Shown: positions 1-9,775, numbered from the stretch's first letter. The stretch is DNA of 64,000 bases from Vibrio sp. MedPE-SWchi (GCA_001874155.1 MPDB01000001.1:62001-126000); one strand, 5' to 3'. Numbers and translations are program-made. Notes: generated by a model not told the origin, from the letters alone.

Positions 1-1
1 T

Positions 2-2086
2 CCGGCAGGTAATGGAATCATGCATCAGATAAACCTAGAAAAAATGTCGCCAGTTATACAAGCAAAAAATGGCATTGCTTACCCTGATACTTGCGTGGGG
101 ACAGACAGTCACACTCCGCATGTCGATGCGCTAGGTGTACTCGCTATTGGTGTTGGTGGTTTAGAAGCTGAGACTGTGATGTTAGGGCGACCATCCATGA
201 TGCGTCTACCCGATATTGTTGGGGTGAACCTGATTGGTACTAGATCTCCAGGGATAACCGCGACAGATATTGTGCTCGCGATTACGGAGTTTTTAAGAAA
301 AGAACGTGTGGTATCAAGCTATTTAGAATTCTACGGCGAAGGGACTAAAGACCTGACTATTGGCGATCGTGCAACCATCTCGAATATGACACCAGAGTAC
401 GGTGCGACCGCAGGTATGTTCTATATTGACGAACAGACAATCAATTATTTGAAGCTGACTGGTCGCGACGCAGAGCAAGTTGATTTAGTAGAAAAGTATG
501 CCAAGCAAACTGGCTTGTGGGCTACAGATCTTGCTAGTGCAGAGTATGAACGAGTCTTGACGTTTGATCTTTCTACCGTTGAAAGAAACATGGCAGGGCC
601 TTCAAATCCACATCGACGCTTACCAACTTCTGAACTAGTCGATAGAGGCGTTGCAGGGGAATGGAAGAAAGAAGAGGGGCTCATGCCCGATGGTGCTGTC
701 ATCATCGCCGCGATAACGTCATGCACGAACACCAGTAATCCGCGTAATGTTGTGGCTGCCGGTTTGGTTGCCAAGAAGGCAAATCAGCTCGGTTTATCAC
801 GAAAACCCTGGGTGAAAACATCGTTTGCACCGGGCTCTAAAGTGGCAAAGTTGTATTTGGAAGACGCTGGGTTGTTGCCTGAACTAGAAACCTTAGGCTT
901 TGGGATTGTTGGCTACGCCTGTACAACCTGTAATGGGATGAGTGGCGCTCTAGAGCCAGCGATTCAAAAAGAGATCATCGAAAGAGATCTTTACTCGACA
1001 GCGGTTTTATCAGGGAACCGAAATTTTGACGGTCGAATTCATCCTTATGCCAAGCAGGCGTTCCTTGCCTCACCACCGCTCGTCGTCGCGTACGCTTTGG
1101 CGGGAACCATCCGTTTCGATATTGAAAAAGACAGCTTGGGAACTGACGAGTCAGGTAAGCCAATTTACCTCAGTGACTTGTGGCCAACGGACGAAGAGAT
1201 TGATGCGGTCGTTAAGGACCATGTAAAGCCCGAACAGTTTAACCAAATTTACATCAAGATGTTTAAGCTCGACGATGAAGCGAAAAATACTAACCCTCTT
1301 TACGACTGGCGTGAAAAAAGTACCTACATTCGCAGACCGCCCTATTGGGAGGGGGCGTTGGCAGGGGTGCGAAGCCTTACCGCTATGCGACCTCTCGCTA
1401 TTTTGGGTGATAACATTACGACGGATCATCTCTCACCCTCCAATGCTATTTTGGCCGCGAGTGCCGCTGGCGAGTACCTGGCAAAAATGGACGTACCAGA
1501 AGAAGACTTCAATTCTTACGCGACACATCGAGGCGACCATCTCACCGCTCAGAGAGCAACGTTCGCAAACCCTAAATTGTTTAACGAAATGGTCTTGGAT
1601 GAAGGAAACGTAGTCCAAGGATCGTTGGCGCGTGTTGAGCCGGAAGGAAGGGTAACACGCATGTGGGAAGCGATTGAAACCTACATGAGCCGAAAGCAGC
1701 CTCTTATTATTGTTGCAGGTGCAGATTACGGACAAGGGTCCTCACGAGATTGGGCGGCGAAAGGTGTTCGATTAGCCGGAGTTGAGGTGATAGTAGCTGA
1801 AGGCTTTGAACGAATACATCGGACTAATTTAGTGGGTATGGGTGTGCTGCCACTGGAATTTAAAGACGGTCAGACTAGACAAACACTCGAACTGGGTGGA
1901 ACCGAATTGTATGACGTTGAAGGCAGAATAGAGGCAGGCGCTGAGCTGTTACTGATCATCTCTCGTTTAAATGGTGACGTATTGTCCGTGCCAGTGACTT
2001 GTCGATTAGATACCGAAGATGAAGTTAGAGTCTATAACGCGGGTGGGGTATTACAGCGTTTCGCCAAAGATTTTTTAGCCCAATAG
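2..2086 (+). CDS. acnD: AcnD, Fe/S-dependent 2-methylcitrate dehydratase (5' end outside window)
   Basis: Converts 2-methylcitrate to 2-methyl-trans-aconitate in the cytosolic 2-methylcitrate cycle of propionate breakdown. The reading frame is open from base 2 and reads PAGNGIMHQINLEKM, so the true start lies upstream; about 694 of the roughly 860 residues usual for the family are present. The three [4Fe-4S] cluster cysteines are visible: one in SCTNTSNPRN (codon at 722) and two in ACTTCNG (codons at 920 and 929). The C-terminal swivel domain carries GSSRDWAAKG. It is followed directly by prpF and prpE, which separates it from the housekeeping aconitase AcnA that it resembles. The prpB and prpC genes are expected just upstream. 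Confidence 0.95.
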   Translation, partial: PAGNGIMHQINLEKMSPVIQAKNGIAYPDTCVGTDSHTPHVDALGVLAIGVGGLEAETVMLGRPSMMRLPDIVGVNLIGTRSPGITATDIVLAITEFLRKERVVSSYLEFYGEGTKDLTIGDRATISNMTPEYGATAGMFYIDEQTINYLKLTGRDAEQVDLVEKYAKQTGLWATDLASAEYERVLTFDLSTVERNMAGPSNPHRRLPTSELVDRGVAGEWKKEEGLMPDGAVIIAAITSCTNTSNPRNVVAAGLVAKKANQLGLSRKPWVKTSFAPGSKVAKLYLEDAGLLPELETLGFGIVGYACTTCNGMSGALEPAIQKEIIERDLYSTAVLSGNRNFDGRIHPYAKQAFLASPPLVVAYALAGTIRFDIEKDSLGTDESGKPIYLSDLWPTDEEIDAVVKDHVKPEQFNQIYIKMFKLDDEAKNTNPLYDWREKSTYIRRPPYWEGALAGVRSLTAMRPLAILGDNITTDHLSPSNAILAASAAGEYLAKMDVPEEDFNSYATHRGDHLTAQRATFANPKLFNEMVLDEGNVVQGSLARVEPEGRVTRMWEAIETYMSRKQPLIIVAGADYGQGSSRDWAAKGVRLAGVEVIVAEGFERIHRTNLVGMGVLPLEFKDGQTRQTLELGGTELYDVEGRIEAGAELLLIISRLNGDVLSVPVTCRLDTEDEVRVYNAGGVLQRFAKDFLAQ

Positions 2087-2097
2087 GAGTGAGGAAT

Positions 2098-3312
2098 ATG
2101 AATCAACAGATGAAAATTCCCGCTACTTATATGCGTGGCGGAACCAGTAAAGGCGTCTTTTTCAATTTAGAAGACTTACCGAAAGCCGCTCAAAAAGCAG
2201 GAGCTAGTCGTGACGAACTGCTGCTTAGAGTGATAGGAAGTCCCGATCCTTATGGAAAACAAACCGATGGGATGGGGGGCGCAACCTCGAGCACAAGTAA
2301 AGCAGTGATCGTTTCTAGAAGTGCGAGGCCTGATCACGATGTCGATTACTTGTTCGGCCAAGTGTCAATCGACAAGCCATTCGTCGACTGGGGAGGAAAC
2401 TGCGGCAACCTTTCAGCAGCTGTCGGACCTTTTGCGATACACGCGGGGCTTATCGATCCAGAACGAATACCACAAAATGGCGTCGCTCAGGTGCGTATTT
2501 GGCAGGCCAATATTAATAAAACCATCATTGTTCATGTTCCTATTGTTGAAGGTGAGGTTCAAGAACTCGGTGATTTTGAATTAGATGGGGTCACGTTTCC
2601 AGCGGCTGAAATCCCAGTCGACTTTGTTGAACCTGCAGGCAACGATGGTTCGTTATTCCCAACAGGTAACCTAATTGACCAATTAGAGATCCCAACGCTT
2701 GGGATCGTTCGCGCAACGCTGATTAACGCCGGTATTGCGACCATTTTTGTTGATGCAGAGTCTATCGGTTACAAGGGAACAGAATTACAGGGTGATATAA
2801 ATGGTGATAGCCATGCGCTTGCCATGTTCGAGGTGATTCGCGCTTATGGGGCGTTGAAGATGGGCATTATTGATTCGATTGAAGGGGCAGAAAAAACACA
2901 GCACTCACCGAAGGTAGCGTTTGTTTCAAATGCGAAGAGTTATTCCAGCTCAAGTGGCACAATGGTTGAAGCGAAAGATATTGATATCAATGTTAGGGCA
3001 ATGTCGATGGGCAAGCTTCATCACGCCATGATGGGAACGGCAGCGGTTGCCATCGCGTCGGCGGCCTGTGTGACAGGAACACTGGTCAACGAAGCAGCAG
3101 GAAGCGGTGATAGAAAATCTGTCGTATTTGGGCACCCTTCAGGCACGCTCAAGGTGGGCGCTATAGCCGAGGAAAAAGAGCAAGGCTGGGTTGTTAGCAA
3201 GGCAACAATGAGTCGCAGCGCCCGTGTGTTGATGGAAGGGAATGTAAGAGCCCCTTTTAGTACTTTGAAACAGGAAGAAAATTTCACGGAGGAAACATAC
3301 GATGAGTGTTGA
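2098..3312 (+). CDS. prpF: PrpF, 2-methylaconitate cis-trans isomerase
   Basis: Isomerises the AcnD product to 2-methyl-cis-aconitate so that the cycle can continue; AcnD and PrpF act as a pair in organisms lacking PrpD. The protein is about 404 residues and has the family N-terminal motif MRGGTSKGVFF and the glycine/serine-rich GMGGATSSTSK segment. I chose the ATG at 2098 because AGGAG at 2085-2089 sits 8 bases before it; a GTG at 2089 would add three residues but would overlap that ribosome site. It begins 11 bases after acnD and its end overlaps the start of prpE, so the three genes are very probably co-transcribed. Confidence 0.95.
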   Translation: MNQQMKIPATYMRGGTSKGVFFNLEDLPKAAQKAGASRDELLLRVIGSPDPYGKQTDGMGGATSSTSKAVIVSRSARPDHDVDYLFGQVSIDKPFVDWGGNCGNLSAAVGPFAIHAGLIDPERIPQNGVAQVRIWQANINKTIIVHVPIVEGEVQELGDFELDGVTFPAAEIPVDFVEPAGNDGSLFPTGNLIDQLEIPTLGIVRATLINAGIATIFVDAESIGYKGTELQGDINGDSHALAMFEVIRAYGALKMGIIDSIEGAEKTQHSPKVAFVSNAKSYSSSSGTMVEAKDIDINVRAMSMGKLHHAMMGTAAVAIASAACVTGTLVNEAAGSGDRKSVVFGHPSGTLKVGAIAEEKEQGWVVSKATMSRSARVLMEGNVRAPFSTLKQEENFTEETYDEC

Positions 3313-5224
3313 GCATAACGTTAACAAAGCGCTACATAGCCCATTAAGTTATCAAGAAGAATATGACCGTTCTAAGAATGATCCTGAGTCTTTTTGGAAA
3401 TCCCAAGCAGAGCAAATCGAATGGTTCGAGAAACCTAAGTCAATCATTGAGACTGATTCAAATGGCATTGAACGTTGGTTTTCTGATGGTGTTATGAATA
3501 CCTGCTGGTTAGCGTTGGATCAACACTGTGAAAATGGGCGAGGTGAGGAAACGGCGCTTATTTATGATTCTCCTGTGACAGATACCAAAGCGCAATATAG
3601 CTACCGACAAATGCGAGATCAGGTGGCCAAAGTTGCAGGTATGCTATCAGAACTCGATGTGGTCAAAGGCGATAGAGTCGTCATATACATGCCTATGATT
3701 CCAGAAGCTGCGATGGCCATGCTGGCTTGCGCAAGAATTGGTGCTATACATTCGGTTGTGTTTGGTGGATTTGCTCCAAGTGAACTCGCAGTTCGAATAG
3801 AAGATGCCGAGCCGAAGGTAGTAATGACGGCATCTTGCGGCATAGAGATAAATAAAGTTCTTCCCTATAAGCCATTGGTCGACAAGGCCATTATGGATAG
3901 CCGTTGGAAACCGAATAATGTCTGTGTTCTTCAAAGGGAACAATGCGTTGCCGAACTCAATACCACGAGAGATATTGATTGGAAAGTGGCGGCTGATACG
4001 GCTCAGCCTCAACCGTGTGTGCCTGTATTAGCGACTGACCCTCTGTACATTCTTTACACGTCTGGAACCACAGGGAAACCAAAAGGCGTTGTTCGTGATA
4101 ATGGCGGACATGCGGTTGCGATGAAGTATTCGATGAGCACTATTTACGATATACCTCAAAATGGCGTCTTTTGGGCAGCGTCTGACGTAGGTTGGGTGGT
4201 CGGGCATTCCTATATTGTTTACGGACCTTTGATTCATGGATGCACAACGATTCTATTCGAAGGAAAACCGGTTCGAACACCTGATTCAGGCGCCTTTTGG
4301 AGGGTGTGCGAAGAATACAAAGTGGATGTTTTATTCTCTGCACCAACCGCATTCCGAGCCATTAAAAAAGAAGACTCTGAAGGCAAATTGCTAGAACATT
4401 ATGACCTGTCTAACCTAAAGACCATTTTCATGGCTGGAGAGAGACTAGATCCTCCCACACTGGATTGGGTCACGTCCAAAACCAACAAGCCTGTTGTCGA
4501 TCACTGGTGGCAAACTGAGACTGGGTGGGCCATTGCCAGCAATCCTATTGGGTTAGAATCTATGCCTATTAAGGCTGGTTCTGCAACGAAGCCAGTGCCG
4601 GGCTATCAAATAGAAGTGCTCAACGAAGTGGGTGAATCATTGATGGCGAACCAACAAGGGTTTGTCGCGCTTAAGAGGCCGTTACCGCCAGGCTGTTTGC
4701 CAACGGTTTGGCGCAATCATGATAGGTTTGATTCTGGTTATCTATCTCAATTTCCAGGCTATTACGTATCTGGTGACGGCGGTTACTTAGACGAAGACGG
4801 ATACCTTTTTATCATGGGGCGAATTGATGATGTCATCAATGTTGCCGGGCACCGACTTTCAACCGGCGAGATGGAAGAGATCGTTGGTGGTCACCCAGCT
4901 GTTGCGGAATGTGCCGTTGTCGGTATCCATGATGACTTAAAAGGGCAACTTCCACTTGGCTTGGTTGTCTTAAAAGACGGTATGAAGGTAAATGACAGTG
5001 ACCTTGAAGTTGAACTTGTGGGAAAGGTGCGCAACGAAATAGGCGCAGTAGCGTGCTTCAAGCATGCTCTAGTGGTCGATCGTCTGCCTAAAACTCGTTC
5101 AGGAAAAATTCTGCGTCGCGTTATTCGCCAAATCGCCGATGGAGAGCAATACACCGTACCTTCGACTATCGATGATCCAAGCAGCTTAGTTGAAATAGAG
5201 AGGGCACTGGATGAGTCAAGCTAG
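3302..5224 (+). CDS. prpE: PrpE, propionate-CoA ligase
   Basis: Activates propionate to propionyl-CoA with ATP, through a propionyl-AMP intermediate, feeding the 2-methylcitrate cycle. It belongs to the ANL (acyl-CoA synthetase) superfamily and has 640 residues. Visible motifs are the phosphate loop YTSGTTGKPKG (encoded near 4052-4085), the SGDGGYLDEDGYLFIMGRIDD hinge region, and the C-terminal PKTRSGKILRR, whose lysine is the usual catalytic and acetylation site. GGAGG lies a few bases before the ATG, and the gene overlaps prpF by 11 bases. An intrinsic terminator at 5269-5294 ends the operon. Confidence 0.95.
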   Translation: MSVEHNVNKALHSPLSYQEEYDRSKNDPESFWKSQAEQIEWFEKPKSIIETDSNGIERWFSDGVMNTCWLALDQHCENGRGEETALIYDSPVTDTKAQYSYRQMRDQVAKVAGMLSELDVVKGDRVVIYMPMIPEAAMAMLACARIGAIHSVVFGGFAPSELAVRIEDAEPKVVMTASCGIEINKVLPYKPLVDKAIMDSRWKPNNVCVLQREQCVAELNTTRDIDWKVAADTAQPQPCVPVLATDPLYILYTSGTTGKPKGVVRDNGGHAVAMKYSMSTIYDIPQNGVFWAASDVGWVVGHSYIVYGPLIHGCTTILFEGKPVRTPDSGAFWRVCEEYKVDVLFSAPTAFRAIKKEDSEGKLLEHYDLSNLKTIFMAGERLDPPTLDWVTSKTNKPVVDHWWQTETGWAIASNPIGLESMPIKAGSATKPVPGYQIEVLNEVGESLMANQQGFVALKRPLPPGCLPTVWRNHDRFDSGYLSQFPGYYVSGDGGYLDEDGYLFIMGRIDDVINVAGHRLSTGEMEEIVGGHPAVAECAVVGIHDDLKGQLPLGLVVLKDGMKVNDSDLEVELVGKVRNEIGAVACFKHALVVDRLPKTRSGKILRRVIRQIADGEQYTVPSTIDDPSSLVEIERALDESS

Positions 5225-5268
5225 TTTCTAATGAACGGCTAATCGACTTCAATCTATTTTACTTAAGA

Positions 5269-5294
5269 AAGCCCCGATAATAAGGGGCTTTTTT
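5269..5294 (+). terminator. Intrinsic terminator of the prp operon
   Basis: Seven-base-pair stem AAGCCCC / GGGGCTT with loop gataataa, followed directly by a T run. It lies 45 bases after prpE. Confidence 0.85.
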
Positions 5295-5351
5295 CTACGA
5301 GTTTGTTTACAATCGTTGATAATAGTACTTTGTTTGTGTCGCGAAAATATT

Positions 5352-5825
5352 ATGCCACCTATTTCAATATCGCCTGCCAAGACTTCAGAATTAGAACAGT
5401 TGAATGAATTGATGTTCGAGTTACACAATGAACATCACCTATCGTGCTCTGAGTTCTTTAAGAGCGCAGAGGAAATTGAGCAAGAAAAAAGCATCGCTCG
5501 ATATCTGGATGATCCTGAATGCCTGGTCTTCGTTGCAAAATCTGGTCGAAAGGTTATTGGCTTTATAACGGGTCACTTTTGTGAACTTGTATCGAGTGTG
5601 AGCAAACCGGTGCAAATGGGCAGTATTGATGAGTTATATGTGACCCCCGACTTTAGAAAGCAGAACGTAGCGAAGGAGCTATGTTCGACACTTCATCAGC
5701 GGTTTAAGGACTATGGCGTTGTGCAAGTGTTTGTAGAAGTATGGGATTTCAATGGTCCTGCTAAGGCATTTTATCAGCAGCTTGGTTTTGAGCAGCATAT
5801 TCACTGGTTACGTAAAGCGATTTAA
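5352..5825 (+). CDS. GNAT-family N-acetyltransferase
   Basis: Predicted cytosolic acetyltransferase of the GNAT fold, about 157 residues; the substrate is unknown. The central part reads VFVAKSGRKVIGFITGHF, and the acetyl-CoA binding segment is MGSIDELYVTPDFRKQNVAKELC, where the usual Q/RxxGxG/A loop appears as RKQNVA. The C-terminal strand and helix read VFVEVWDFNGPAKAFYQQLGFEQ, as is typical. I preferred the ATG at 5352; a TTG at 5316 would add 12 residues that look non-homologous. No clear ribosome site precedes it. It stands alone between the prp terminator and the Nudix-PAP2 gene. Confidence 0.8.
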   Translation: MPPISISPAKTSELEQLNELMFELHNEHHLSCSEFFKSAEEIEQEKSIARYLDDPECLVFVAKSGRKVIGFITGHFCELVSSVSKPVQMGSIDELYVTPDFRKQNVAKELCSTLHQRFKDYGVVQVFVEVWDFNGPAKAFYQQLGFEQHIHWLRKAI

Positions 5826-5861
5826 CACTCGCGGTTTAGAATTTGAATGGAAGGTAGTGTT

Positions 5862-7301
5862 TTGATTAAGCGCTTGAGTTTGCTTGCTTTATATAGTTTG
5901 TTAACGATGTTTTCTGGTTTCTCTCTAGCGTCTGAGATGCCAGACACTATTCGAGGGTCGCTTTGTGTTGTAAAAGCAGATGACAAATTGGTGATCGTTA
6001 ATGAGATATTGACTAATAAGATATCGTTACCGGGTGGAACCATTGATCCTGGTGAAGCACCAAGCTTAACGGCTCAAAGGGAGACATGGGAAGAAACTGG
6101 CCTGGTTGTGACCGTCGGAGAGGTGCTTGGTTATACCGACACAGCGGTTATATACGATTGTGTTTCCGACTCTGAAGTTATTGCGTATGACTACATCAAC
6201 AGGCTAAACGGGAATGAGATACCCATTTGGTTTGCACCTCACTACGGTGTTGAAATATCAAGCGCCATGCTGCTATCACCTGGCAGCGTCGCTTACGAGC
6301 AATACCGTTATCCTGAGCAATGGGATCAAATTAAAAGCTTTTATAATCACGCGACTGATCAGCCGGTTACATATGTGAGAGACTTGATAGAAGCGGCACC
6401 TGCACTGAATCAGCCGCAACTGTACTGGATTCTTGAGCTACAACAATGGGTATCTTCACTACCAAAGGGTGTTGGGCATTTCGTCAACACTCTACACATT
6501 ATTGTAAGTCAGTTAGCTCAGCCTTGGCTGCTGTTGGTTGTATTCCCATTGGTATGCTGGCGTTTTGGTAATATTGCCGCTTACAAGGTTTTCTTTGCAA
6601 TAACAGCTGCATCATTATTAAGCTTGGTTTCACAGCAAGGTTTTGCCATTCCTCGTCCGCATGCTTATATTCCGATGTTTGATCTATCGACAAGTCATGG
6701 TTTTGGTTTCCCCAACCTGACTTTCTCAGTATGGTTTTGTTCTTTCATTTTATTGTGGCGAGAACTTAACGATGGCCATAGAAAGCCAGCAACGTTAATT
6801 TTCAGTGTGCTGATGTTATTGTTAATGCTATCTAAATTCTATACTGGTGACGCTTTCATTTGGGACTCACTTTTCGGAGCGGTCCTAGGGGCGCTTGTTG
6901 GTTGGCATATTATTCGTTTGGAAGGAAAGCCAGATGTCGATTTGCCTTCGATACTGTGCTCTAAGGGCTTATGGGGAACGCTATCTATCGGCATAGTTGT
7001 TCTGACAATAATGTGGCCGTTGCCTACTTTTTCCTATTGGCTGGCTGTTTTGATCACCATTACCGGTCTTTTGATTACGTTTGATGGAAAGAACCAACGT
7101 CTAGAACTGTCTCAAGCATTGTGGGTCATTGTAATTCTTTTAGGCATGTACGCGTTGATTAATGTGGTGGCCTCGTTTGTATCTTACAGCAGTGTTTGGT
7201 CACTCGTGTTAGAGGCTATTCGTTTTCCAGCCATTTTATTAGGCTACTTTTATCTGGTTCAGAAAATGAGCGGCCGACATTCTGCGTTGGCTAATTCTTA
7301 G
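5862..7301 (+). CDS. Exported Nudix hydrolase fused to a PAP2-like membrane domain
   Basis: Two-domain protein of about 479 residues (positions below count from the ATG at 5847). A signal-like N-terminus ends FSGFSLAS. The intact Nudix box GGTIDPGEAP...RETWEETGL spans about 63-86, so pyrophosphatase activity on a nucleoside-diphosphate-linked substrate is plausible. From about 205 on come several membrane segments with PAP2 spacing, but the catalytic signatures are altered: KX6RP reads Q264...R270P271, PSGH reads PNLT (289-292), and SRX5HX3D reads S329-K330...A336...D340. Both catalytic histidines are missing. The better start is TTG at 5862, preceded by GGAAGG at a spacing of 7; the ATG at 5847 has no ribosome site. 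The substrate is unknown. Confidence 0.75.
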   Translation: MIKRLSLLALYSLLTMFSGFSLASEMPDTIRGSLCVVKADDKLVIVNEILTNKISLPGGTIDPGEAPSLTAQRETWEETGLVVTVGEVLGYTDTAVIYDCVSDSEVIAYDYINRLNGNEIPIWFAPHYGVEISSAMLLSPGSVAYEQYRYPEQWDQIKSFYNHATDQPVTYVRDLIEAAPALNQPQLYWILELQQWVSSLPKGVGHFVNTLHIIVSQLAQPWLLLVVFPLVCWRFGNIAAYKVFFAITAASLLSLVSQQGFAIPRPHAYIPMFDLSTSHGFGFPNLTFSVWFCSFILLWRELNDGHRKPATLIFSVLMLLLMLSKFYTGDAFIWDSLFGAVLGALVGWHIIRLEGKPDVDLPSILCSKGLWGTLSIGIVVLTIMWPLPTFSYWLAVLITITGLLITFDGKNQRLELSQALWVIVILLGMYALINVVASFVSYSSVWSLVLEAIRFPAILLGYFYLVQKMSGRHSALANS

Positions 7302-7307
7302 AACCGA

Positions 7308-7347
7308 ATTGAAAACCGCCCAGCTTATTCGCTGGGCGGTTTTCAAT
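7308..7347. terminator. Bidirectional intrinsic terminator
   Basis: Perfect 17-base-pair stem (arms 7308-7324 and 7331-7347, core ACCGCCCAGC / GCTGGGCGGT, loop ttattc). Each arm ends in an A/T tract, so it can stop transcription from the convergent Nudix-PAP2 and yidA genes. Confidence 0.85.
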
Positions 7348-7364
7348 CATTCGATTAATAGTGG

Positions 7365-8171
7365 CTAAGCTAATATAAATTTATCGATAACAGCAGCAAC
7401 ACCATCGTCATCATTACTTGGAGCGATGTAATCTGCTAGTGCTTTTGTTTCTTCCATAGCGTTGCTCATAGCAACACCTAAACCAGCATATTTGATCATG
7501 TGATTATCGTTCTCAGCATCTCCAACGCAGATTATCTCACTAGACTGAATCCCCAAGTGTTTTGCGATTGCTTCGACGCCGAGTCCCTTGTTGCTTTCTA
7601 AGTTTAAAAACTCAAGAAAGAAAGGAGCACTTTGGACAATCGTGTAGCGTTCGTGGATTTCGTTTGACAGCTCAGTAATGGCTTTAGAGAGTTTTTCAGG
7701 CTCGCCTACGATCATGGCCTTTATAATGGGGTGGTCATCTGCTAGTAAGTCGAAGTCCATCTCAGTAATCGATAGACCATTGATTGTCGCTTCTAGCTGG
7801 GTATATTGAGTTGTTTTTGGTGTGATAAGGCCAAATTCTTCTGAAAAAGCGTGTGTGTCTAAACCAAAATGTTGAGCCAGTTTAGCGACTTCTTTTGCCG
7901 CTTTACCATTAATAATATTGCGGTGAATCACTTTTTGGCTACCAATCTCTTGAACCATCGACCCGTTGTAATACAACACAAACTCGTTGTCTCCTGAGAT
8001 ACCGAGTTCGTCGAGCTTATCGACCATACCATCGATTGGGCGACCTGACGCCAACACCACTTTAACGCCTTTAGAGCGGGCCAATGCGATTGATTTTTTT
8101 GTCTGTTCGGAAATCTGCTTTTCACTGTTTAGCAGGGTACCGTCCATGTCGAGTGCAATCAGTTTATACAT
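7365..8171 (-). CDS. yidA: Cof-type HAD-IIB sugar phosphatase, YidA-like
   Basis: Cytosolic HAD phosphatase of 268 residues, close in length to E. coli YidA (270), which dephosphorylates sugar phosphates. HAD motif I is DMDGTL with nucleophile D8 and acid D10. Motif II is VVLASGR (the GR pair is typical of the Cof subfamily). The lysine of motif III is in NKGLGVEAIAKHLG, and motif IV is GDAENDNHMI with two aspartates. Between motifs II and III lies the large type IIB cap. It is transcribed alone, towards a shared terminator. The subfamily is clear; the specific substrate is inferred from YidA. Confidence 0.85.
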   Translation of the reverse strand: MYKLIALDMDGTLLNSEKQISEQTKKSIALARSKGVKVVLASGRPIDGMVDKLDELGISGDNEFVLYYNGSMVQEIGSQKVIHRNIINGKAAKEVAKLAQHFGLDTHAFSEEFGLITPKTTQYTQLEATINGLSITEMDFDLLADDHPIIKAMIVGEPEKLSKAITELSNEIHERYTIVQSAPFFLEFLNLESNKGLGVEAIAKHLGIQSSEIICVGDAENDNHMIKYAGLGVAMSNAMEETKALADYIAPSNDDDGVAAVIDKFILA

Positions 8172-8346
8172 AACTTACCTAAAATTTGTAGCAAAGAGGC
8201 AGCTTAATGAATTTTGAATCGTTGAGCCAGTGATACTTCAATGACATAAAGGTGAAGACTGTGAATAGCTGGGCATTTCATTTGACCTGAGGGGGAGAGT
8301 CATTTATCGTCTCGAACCTAATTTGAAACTCATTGGGTTGGTTAAG

Positions 8347-9015
8347 TTGTATAAGATTAATGAAATGTTTGAAACGATACAGGGCGAAGGGTACTTCACT
8401 GGCGTACCGTCTGTATTTGTTCGCTTGCAGATATGTCCTGTTGGTTGTTCTTGGTGCGATACCAAACAAACATGGGAGGCGCTTGAGTCAGATGAGCGAC
8501 CTCTTAATGAAATTTTAGTCAAAACTGAAGACAGCCCAATATGGAGCAATGTCTCCGCCTCGGATATTGTTAGGTTATACGCAGAGCAAGGGTATACGGC
8601 AAAGCATATTGTAATCACAGGTGGAGAGCCTTGTATCTACGACTTGATGCCTTTAACTGAAGCTTTCGAAGAACTGGGCTGCCAATGTCAGATCGAGACA
8701 AGTGGCACATACGAAGTTAAAACCACAAAGGATACGTGGGTTACCGTGTCACCAAAGGTGGCAATGAAGGGAAAGCTTCCTATTAATGAAAGTGCAATGC
8801 AGCGTGCAAATGAAATCAAACACCCTGTTGGCACACAAAAAGACATTGATCACTTAGATGGTTTATTGCAATCGACTGAGGTTTCGGACAAAACGATAAT
8901 TGCGTTGCAGCCAATCAGCCAGAAACCAAGAGCGACACAATTGTGCATCGATACTTGTGTCAAAAGAAATTGGCGCTTATCAATACAGACACATAAATAT
9001 CTAAGCATCGCGTAG
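8347..9015 (+). CDS. queE: QueE, 7-carboxy-7-deazaguanine synthase
   Basis: Radical SAM enzyme that ring-contracts 6-carboxy-tetrahydropterin to 7-carboxy-7-deazaguanine, third step of queuosine/preQ0 synthesis. The cluster motif reads CPVGCSWC (CX3CX2C), followed by DTKQTW, and the SAM-binding GGE is in ITGGEPC. I favour the TTG at 8347, giving MYKINEMFETIQGEG (222 residues), because the family conserves exactly this N-terminus. TTG codons at 8323 and 8338 are alternatives; the first ATG (8365) would cut off conserved residues. Ribosome signals are weak for all. queC follows after 25 bases, so the pair is probably an operon. Confidence 0.9.
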   Translation: MYKINEMFETIQGEGYFTGVPSVFVRLQICPVGCSWCDTKQTWEALESDERPLNEILVKTEDSPIWSNVSASDIVRLYAEQGYTAKHIVITGGEPCIYDLMPLTEAFEELGCQCQIETSGTYEVKTTKDTWVTVSPKVAMKGKLPINESAMQRANEIKHPVGTQKDIDHLDGLLQSTEVSDKTIIALQPISQKPRATQLCIDTCVKRNWRLSIQTHKYLSIA

Positions 9016-9040
9016 CAAATAATAGTTAGGTAAAATTGAG

Positions 9041-9730
9041 ATGAATACGAAGAAAGCAGTGGTCGTTTTTAGTGGTGGGCAAGACTCCACTACCTGTTTA
9101 GTCAAAGCGCTTAAAGAGTATGATGATGTACATGCCATTACGTTTGACTATGGACAAAGGCATCGTTTAGAGATTGAAGTGGCTCAGGAGTTAACTTCTA
9201 AGCTTGGCGTCGCTGCTCATAAAGTGATGGACGTTACTCTTCTGAATGAACTAGCGATTAGCTCACTGACACGTGATGACATTCCAGTTTCGCATGAACT
9301 TCAAGACAATGGTTTACCTAACTCATTTGTACCCGGTCGTAACATTCTATTTTTAACCCTCGCTGGTATATACGCGTATCAGATCGGTGCGAGCTCCGTT
9401 ATTACAGGGGTGTGTGAAACCGATTTTTCTGGCTACCCAGATTGTCGAGATGAGTTTGTAAAATCAATGAACAGTGCTTTAGTACAAGGCATGGACAGAG
9501 AGTTTAGAATTGACACACCACTTATGTGGCTGAACAAAGCGGAAACGTGGGCGATGGCAGATCGTTATGGGGCGTTGGATTTAATAAGAAACGAAACATT
9601 AACGTGTTACAATGGAATCATTGGTGACGGTTGTGGTGATTGCCCATCATGTGATTTGCGTAAAGCAGGTTTGGAAGATTACCTAACGAATAAAGCGCAA
9701 ATAATGGAAGATTACATCAGCAAAGCTTAG
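9041..9730 (+). CDS. queC: QueC, 7-cyano-7-deazaguanine (preQ0) synthase
   Basis: ATP-dependent amide-forming and dehydrating enzyme that turns 7-carboxy-7-deazaguanine and ammonia into preQ0. It has 229 residues against about 231 in E. coli. The N-terminal PP-loop is FSGGQDSTT (residues 10-18). Four zinc-ligand cysteines lie near the C-terminus in LTCYNG and [14 protein letters not shown]. It lies just downstream of queE, the preceding enzyme, and is closed by a bidirectional terminator at 9776-9808. Confidence 0.95.
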   Translation: MNTKKAVVVFSGGQDSTTCLVKALKEYDDVHAITFDYGQRHRLEIEVAQELTSKLGVAAHKVMDVTLLNELAISSLTRDDIPVSHELQDNGLPNSFVPGRNILFLTLAGIYAYQIGASSVITGVCETDFSGYPDCRDEFVKSMNSALVQGMDREFRIDTPLMWLNKAETWAMADRYGALDLIRNETLTCYNGIIGDGCGDCPSCDLRKAGLEDYLTNKAQIMEDYISKA

Positions 9731-9775
9731 GCAGTGCTAAAGGGGTAAACTTTCGATTGTTTAAGTCACCACAAT

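Noticed and set aside
8175..8346. preQ1 riboswitch before queE
   Set aside because: No short preQ1 aptamer with its conserved C-rich loop and A-rich tail could be recognised.
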